A stretch of DNA of 64,000 nucleotides. Source: Trabulsiella guamensis ATCC 49490. GTDB lineage: Bacteria > Pseudomonadota > Gammaproteobacteria > Enterobacterales > Enterobacteriaceae. The stretch covers positions 1-64,000 of the forward strand of contig NZ_JMTB01000043.1 in the NCBI RefSeq assembly GCF_000734965.1, in the 5' to 3' direction. This document shows positions 63,581-64,000 of this stretch, in pieces; the first letter of the stretch is position 1; each line of letters starts with the position of its first letter. Under the pieces are notes generated by a model. That model saw nothing but the letters and a program-made list of their open reading frames with translations. It was not told where the DNA came from and ran no database searches. The translations under genes and the position numbers were made by a program.

Positions 63581-63628
63581 TTGTTGATTACAGGACGAAA
63601 CCTGCAATCTGTCAAGTCTACTCATTAG

Positions 63629-63652
63629 ACTTCAGGCGGTTACGCCCGAAGT
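63629..63652 (-). terminator. Hairpin directly after rpsA
   Basis: ACTTCAGGCG and CGCCCGAAGT are near-complementary (one mismatch) around a 4-nt loop, 12 bp after the rpsA stop. No long U-run follows. A 3'-end stabiliser or weak terminator. Confidence 0.45.
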
Positions 63653-63663
63653 TTCAGAGTAAC

Positions 63664-64000
<337 letters not shown>

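Overview
The window is core chromosome from an Enterobacteriaceae species close to Escherichia, Salmonella, Citrobacter and Enterobacter. Nearly every protein can be matched by recall to an E. coli K-12 counterpart of the same or almost the same length, and gene order from rlmI to rpsA follows the E. coli ompA-ompF-mukB-rpsA segment, read in the opposite map direction. I cannot name the species. I see no insertion sequence, prophage, CRISPR array, tRNA or rRNA.

Layout. 1-4706: an anaerobic C4-dicarboxylate locus on the minus strand, with dcuB (broken by a single-base insertion in an A/T homopolymer), dcuR and dcuS. In E. coli these genes lie far away beside fumB, so the left end is a synteny breakpoint. 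4863-8309: rlmI, hspQ, yccU, csgI and mgsA. 8343-14455: helD, yccF, yccS, sxy and sulA. 14456-18935: ompA, matP, the Lon-like ycbZ and fabA. 19024-26943: rmf and the minus-strand run rlmL-uup-pqiA-pqiB-pqiC. 27041-29886: ycbX, zapC and pyrD. 30116-34363: the ssuEADCB sulfonate operon. 34402-43155: pepN, pncB, asnS, ompF and aspC. 43203-46397: gloC, ycbK and ldtD. 46579-53824: the cmoM-mukF-mukE-mukB chromosome-condensation operon. 53945-63018: elyC, ycbJ, and the envelope run ycaI-msbA-lpxK-ycaQ-ycaR-kdsB. 63224-64000: ihfB and the 3' end of rpsA.

Shared themes are envelope biogenesis (ompA, ompF, pqiABC, ldtD, ycbK, elyC, kdsB, lpxK, msbA), chromosome organisation and division control (matP, mukFEB, ihfB, sulA, zapC), and translation (rlmI, rlmL, uup, rmf, asnS, cmoM, rpsA). 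Several control sites can be read directly: a perfect LexA box before sulA, FadR and FabR operators before fabA, a sigma-32-type promoter before hspQ, a PurR operator and C-tract leader at pyrD, and the MicA and MicF pairing regions of ompA and ompF.

I did not find a new biological system. The observations most worth following are the dcuB frameshift with its expected effect on DcuS signalling, the relocated dcu locus and its structured intergenic region, an unidentified small ORF at the left edge, and the 80-bp convergent overlap of yccS and sxy. Comparisons with E. coli and other genomes here are from memory; no search was run.
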